Assembly (NCBI GenBank): GCA_004151065.3
Contig: NWUY0300135743.1
Location: 1 to 10,259 of the forward strand
Origin: Larix sibirica
Lineage: Eukaryota; Streptophyta; Pinopsida; Pinales; Pinaceae
Direction: 5' to 3'
Length of the DNA: 10,259 nucleotides
The notes under the pieces were generated by a model. It was given only the letters and a program-made list of their open reading frames with translations. It had not been told where the DNA came from and made no database searches. Below, piece after piece: positions 7,758 through 10,259 of the stretch (the stretch's first letter is position 1; the number at the start of each line of letters is the position of its first letter). Both the position numbers and the translations under genes were made by a program.

Positions 7758-7932
7758 CTGAATATATAAAATAATAAAAAACAACCAAACATTATAGTGG
7801 ACCCACTATAATAGGGGTCTTGAACTTTTCCAACTATGCCTCCCTAAAATGAACAAAAAATTAGATTAACATTATTCATCTCTATAAATTGTGATAAACT
7901 TCTTGCACCAAGCAAAGGAATGCAAGAGTTAC
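7758..7932 (-). other. Putative 175-nt intron
   Basis: Begins GTAACT and ends in a T-rich tract followed by ATATTCAG, as plant introns do. Its T-richness contrasts with the flanking blocks. Removing it joins the last G of block A to CA of block B, making GCA and keeping the frame (VVPT then ATSFNSSGG). A perfect 10-bp inverted repeat lies inside it (7791-7812). Confidence 0.5.
7791..7812. repeat. Perfect 10-bp inverted repeat with 2-bp spacer
   Basis: ATTATAGTGG, then AC, then CCACTATAAT. The arms are exact reverse complements and could form a cruciform or a hairpin. It lies within the putative intron of the minus-strand pseudogene. It resembles the tips of small inverted-repeat elements, but no flanking duplication is evident. 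Confidence 0.85.
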
Positions 7933-8086
7933 CTGTAGGCACAACTTATAATTCACTATCCTCATTGGTAAAAGGGGTTGCCTTCATTGAATTTGAGATT
8001 GTATCCAACTGATTACCTATTCCTTTTGTTGGGAAATTTTTATGCCCAAAGTCATGAACTCCATGTACTAGTGCACATATAATGCT
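7933..8086 (-). other. Exon-like block A of the unrecognised pseudogene
   Basis: 154 nt. The upstream border is TTTTCAG (acceptor-like, last base 8087) and the downstream border CAG/GTAACT (donor-like, GT at 7932-7931). The frame is open for 51 codons apart from TAA at 7948-7946, where one C-to-T change from CAA would explain the stop. The block ends one base into a codon, which matches the phase of block B. Reading could also extend upstream into VVCDFQ without a stop, so the 5' border is uncertain. Confidence 0.5.
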
Positions 8087-8391
8087 CTGAAAATCACAAA
8101 CCACCTTGATAGAGTTATAGTCAGATTATGAGATCAAGGGAAGAACACCCCAACACAAGAGAAGGAAAAGAATACAATCACACCACCAAAATGGAGCCAA
8201 ACCATAAAAAAACCCATCCCAATCAAGGAGTTAATCCCACTTGATTTTATCTATCCCGACATGATAGAATTTATAAAGGAGTACACCTGCAAGTTCAAAT
8301 GGAGAAGACAATACCCTTTCCAACTATTTGTGTCCATATGCATGTCTGTGTGCCTTTGCCACTTATATGAATGATTTAAGAAGGTCATTAA
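8087..8391. other. Interval between RNase H fragment and exon-like block A
   Basis: No clear gene. On the minus strand the lower part is T-rich, intron-like sequence ending TTTTCAG at 8087, which may be the intron or untranslated leader upstream of block A. No upstream donor could be assigned. Confidence 0.4.
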
Positions 8392-8492
8392 GAGGTTGAT
8401 TAGATGGAAAAAAACTGAAGGGAGGTTTTTATTGGCCTCCCCTCTCCTCCCCTCACGGGAGGTTGATTAGAGGAAAAAAAACTCAGGGGAGG
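8392..8492. repeat. 34-bp imperfect direct repeat, 67 bp apart, with purine/pyrimidine-biased spacer
   Basis: GAGGTTGATTAGATGG at 8392 recurs as GAGGTTGATTAGAGG at 8459, each followed by an A run, then CTGAAGG or CTCAGGGG. A few positions differ across about 34 bases. Between them lies a strongly pyrimidine-rich segment (plus strand, about 8434-8456) containing CCTCCC, with GGGAGG on both sides, so small hairpins are possible. It sits right behind the RNase H fragment on the minus strand and overlaps its last codons. Confidence 0.75.
8428..8433 (-). terminator. AATAAA poly(A)-signal-like hexamer
   Basis: Minus-strand AATAAA about 50 nt past the TGA (8485-8483) that ends the RNase H frame. 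The position suits a 3' UTR signal for that unit, but plant signals are loose and AT-rich DNA gives many chance matches. Confidence 0.25.
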
Positions 8493-8872
8493 GGTAAGAG
8501 ACATGCCTTATTGGCCATGGAACCAACCCTTGAATTAAGCAATGTAAAGGTATGGTAGAAATTGACATTCTCCACACCTTTTACCACTTTTTGAATTTTC
8601 CAAAGCAACCTATTCATACATATTTTCTTAGGAAGGGTTTTGTGAGCCATACGCCATATGAATATCATCGAGTCACATATAAGTGTCAAGTTTTTGATGC
8701 CATGCTTCTTCATGAACTTGATTATTTTCCAAAAGGCCAAAGCTTATGCATGGTTGTTTGTTGTTACACCTATTCCCCATGTGTACACATTTTTTTGCTT
8801 TCCCTTGAGGTTGAAATTGAACTCCCGTGCCTACCACCCCTAAGTATCATTGACCTATTTTTCATGATCAAT
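8483..8872 (-). pseudogene. Decayed retroelement RNase H (RVT_3-like) domain
   Basis: One frame of about 130 codons. RNase H would degrade the RNA strand of the RNA-DNA hybrid. Seen: an Asp in ID (gat 8869-8867), a degraded glycine-rich segment ending GW*AREF, YTWGIGVTTNNHA*AL with the position of the catalytic Glu replaced by TAA (8746-8744), LTLICDS with the catalytic Asp, then MNRLLWKIQKVV, NFYHT, and NSRVGSMANKACLLPL. In the family that last motif normally reads NSRADSMAN; the final catalytic Asp is Gly here. Further TAG stops lie at 8857-8855, 8842-8840 and 8833-8831. With two of four catalytic residues lost it is inactive. No reverse transcriptase is visible just upstream, so the fragment is orphaned. 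It is separate from the LINE, although on the same strand. Confidence 0.7.
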
Positions 8873-9536
8873 AGTTTGGCAATATTATTTTGTTCTCTTA
8901 TCTACACAACTTCCTCCTCTTCTCTTTCAATTGCTCCTTGTTTTTAAGGGATGACAAAGATCATCAAACACATAATGGAGTTACACAAATTTTAACCTCG
9001 TAACATATCAAGAATTCAAAAGTGCATGACAACAAGGAATACTAAGTTCATAATCCTTTAGCCACACATACTTGCATTGTATCACAAATGCTACATATAA
9101 GGATATCACCACAAAACAACACAAACCATACATAAAATAGTAAATCAAGTACAACTTGAAGTTTATGCTCTTTTCTAATGCTTCTTTACCTCTAATATTC
9201 CTTTTTTTTAAATCTCTATTTTATTAGTCTTTGACAAGGAAAGGAGTATACTTTTCATTTGCAAGTCAAAGTGCATTGATTTTGCATTGTTCAATTTCAA
9301 TCTACAACTTTTTATAAAGTTTCCCAATGTTTAAAAAAACAAATTTTTAAATTGAATTTTTGAAAATGAAAAAACAAATTCAGAATTTTAAAATTCCACT
9401 CATTCCATTTTTTGGTTGGTCAAAGAGGTTATCGATAGAACATAAATCCCTCAAAGTGTAACTTTATTTTTTTAACAGAAAATAAAACTAAAAGCATTTA
9501 ATATGGAATTTTAGAAAAGTGTCATGTGGCAACTTT
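8873..9536. other. AT-rich non-coding interval
   Basis: No coding frame is supported on either strand. The area around 9310-9420 is low-complexity with A and T runs. Upstream parts of the RNase H element, if they ever existed here, are not recognisable above about 8890. Confidence 0.5.
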
Positions 9537-9696
9537 CACGTGCCATTGTTGACTTTTATTCACTAAAATACAAAAAAGAGGGTATTGTCACTTCCCAAGT
9601 GATGTTTTGATTTTGACGTGACCAACTCTATATGTTTTTATTTTAATGTTTTTATGAGTAAAAGTACTTATCGATATGATCAATACTATAAATATG
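9537..9696 (+). promoter_or_regulatory. Promoter-like cluster: G-box, W-box, TGACG motif, TATA box
   Basis: CACGTG (bZIP/bHLH G-box core) at 9537-9542, TTGACT (WRKY W-box core) at 9549-9554, TGACGT (TGA/bZIP motif) at 9614-9619 and ACTATAAATATG (TATA-box-like) near 9685-9696. The spacing of upstream elements to TATA (about 70-150 bp) is typical of a plant promoter on the plus strand, which would start near 9720-9730. No open frame of note follows within the window. Each motif is short, so the cluster may be chance or a promoter of a decayed element. Confidence 0.3.
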
Positions 9697-9961
9697 TTAT
9701 GTTATGATTTCTCAATTTCTATATATTAAACCTAGTGCTAAGTTTACTTTCTTAGTAAATTTCTATATTTGGCACGGAATAGCCATTTGGTGACATATTC
9801 ACTTCTTTATTTATGTACGTACTTTAATGCTATATTTATATTTTAATTTCTTTTAGCACTTTGTCTCCATAGGTGATTTTTGTTTGTTTAATTGTTTATC
9901 CCCCCCTTATTTTGAAGATGACAAAACCTATCATATCTCAATTGTCAAACTGATAGTGAGG

Positions 9962-9979
9962 ACAACCATCCCTGGTTGT
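9962..9979. repeat. Hairpin, 7-bp stem with 4-base loop
   Basis: ACAACCA, loop TCCC, TGGTTGT; a perfect stem. No T run follows on either strand. Function unknown. Confidence 0.6.
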
Positions 9980-10170
9980 TATCCATAGATGAGAGTTGAC
10001 CCATCATCATTATTAAAGGAAAACCATGCCACCTGAAATAACATGTTGGTGGTTTGTAAGGGGGTAGACTTCCACTCCTCCCAAGATGCCTCTAGGACTT
10101 GGGTTGTTAACTTGTTTCCTTACATCCAAGGAAGATGATCTCTTAGCCAATCAAAATAAGTTTGAGCTTG

Positions 10171-10190
10171 ATAGAAATATTAATTTCTAT
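10171..10190. repeat. Hairpin, 8-bp stem with 4-base loop
   Basis: ATAGAAAT, loop ATTA, ATTTCTAT; perfect but AT-rich, so it may well be chance. Confidence 0.5.
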
Positions 10191-10259
10191 TTCTTGTATA
10201 CCTAATAGTTATTTGTGGTATAGTCTACTGTTAGAATTTTAAATGCAATAACAATAAGG

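Larger units (their letters stand above)
7309..8086 (-). pseudogene. Two-exon remnant of an unrecognised Cys/His-rich, coiled-coil protein gene
   Basis: Two exon-like blocks (8086-7933 and 7757-7309) join in phase across a 175-nt GT...AG interval. Together they give about 200 codons with four in-frame stops: TAA 7948-7946, TAA 7590-7588, TAG 7524-7522 and TGA 7413-7411. The frame ends at TGA 7311-7309. The first block reads SIICALVHGVHDFGHKNFP. The second has a Cys/His-rich start (CDHPSWCALGEHSAFC, then RRCEHH) and a Lys/Glu-rich stretch likely to form a coiled coil, then SIGARKKIGFKELRKY. No family is recognised. No start codon or upstream exon could be assigned; a TTTTCAG acceptor-like site sits just before 8086. 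It could be a decayed host gene or a coding part of an unknown mobile element. Confidence 0.6.
9697..10259. other. Non-coding right flank
   Basis: No gene recognised. Base composition becomes more balanced after about 9900, starting with a seven-C run (9900-9906), which suggests a different source sequence from the AT-rich DNA to the left. Two small hairpins are listed separately. Confidence 0.45.

Noticed and set aside
8552-8947. Plus-strand ORF of 131 codons
   Set aside because: It is antisense to the RNase H fragment, whose family motifs are recognisable on the minus strand. I considered it as a membrane protein because of its hydrophobicity, but no family feature supports that.
9310-9420. 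Short A/T-run inverted similarities
   Set aside because: Low-complexity sequence; pairing is expected by chance.
5191-10259. tRNA, rRNA or snoRNA genes
   Set aside because: No cloverleaf, conserved box A/B pair or rRNA motif was seen on either strand by eye; a covariance-model scan was not possible.

Overview
The window looks like nuclear DNA of a seed plant. A conifer or other gymnosperm is my best guess, but that is inference from the style of the LINE proteins and from the long gene-poor, AT-rich flank. No intact protein-coding gene is visible. What is present is one large retrotransposon, two smaller decayed coding fragments, and AT-rich non-coding DNA.

Positions 1 to about 5190 hold a plant L1-type LINE on the minus strand. 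Its 5' end is inside the window and its 3' end runs off at position 1. In sense order it has a short 5' leader with an 11-bp tandem CTAGGG-containing repeat. ORF1 follows (nucleic-acid-binding gag-like protein with a CCHC knuckle), then ORF2 (endonuclease, reverse transcriptase, zf-RVT zinc-binding tail). The ORF1 stop and the ORF2 start share one base (TAATG). In an intact relative, ORF1 would coat the RNA and ORF2 would nick the target and copy the RNA at the nick. This copy is dead. It carries about seven single-base frameshifts, most of them in homopolymers, several nonsense codons, and a 31-bp sequence repeated about four times inside ORF2. One frameshift coincides with the only ambiguous base (N, 3744), so part of the damage may be sequencing error.

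Positions 5191 to about 7230 are AT-rich and largely featureless. They include a possible retrotransposon primer-binding-site remnant (6163-6175, minus) and a 53-codon ORF (6671-6832, plus).

Positions 7309-8086 on the minus strand hold the most unusual content. Two exon-like blocks are separated by a 175-nt GT...AG interval, and the reading phase is kept across the junction. Together they give about 200 codons with four in-frame stops, encoding a Cys/His-rich segment followed by a charged, probably coiled-coil segment. I do not recognise the family. Upstream on the same strand (8483-8872) is a decayed RNase H domain of retroelement type, with a poly(A)-signal-like AATAAA and a purine-rich direct repeat just behind it.

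Positions 8873-10259 are non-coding. They contain a promoter-like cluster (G-box, W-box, TGACG motif and TATA box, plus strand, 9537-9696) with no recognisable gene after it, and two small hairpins.
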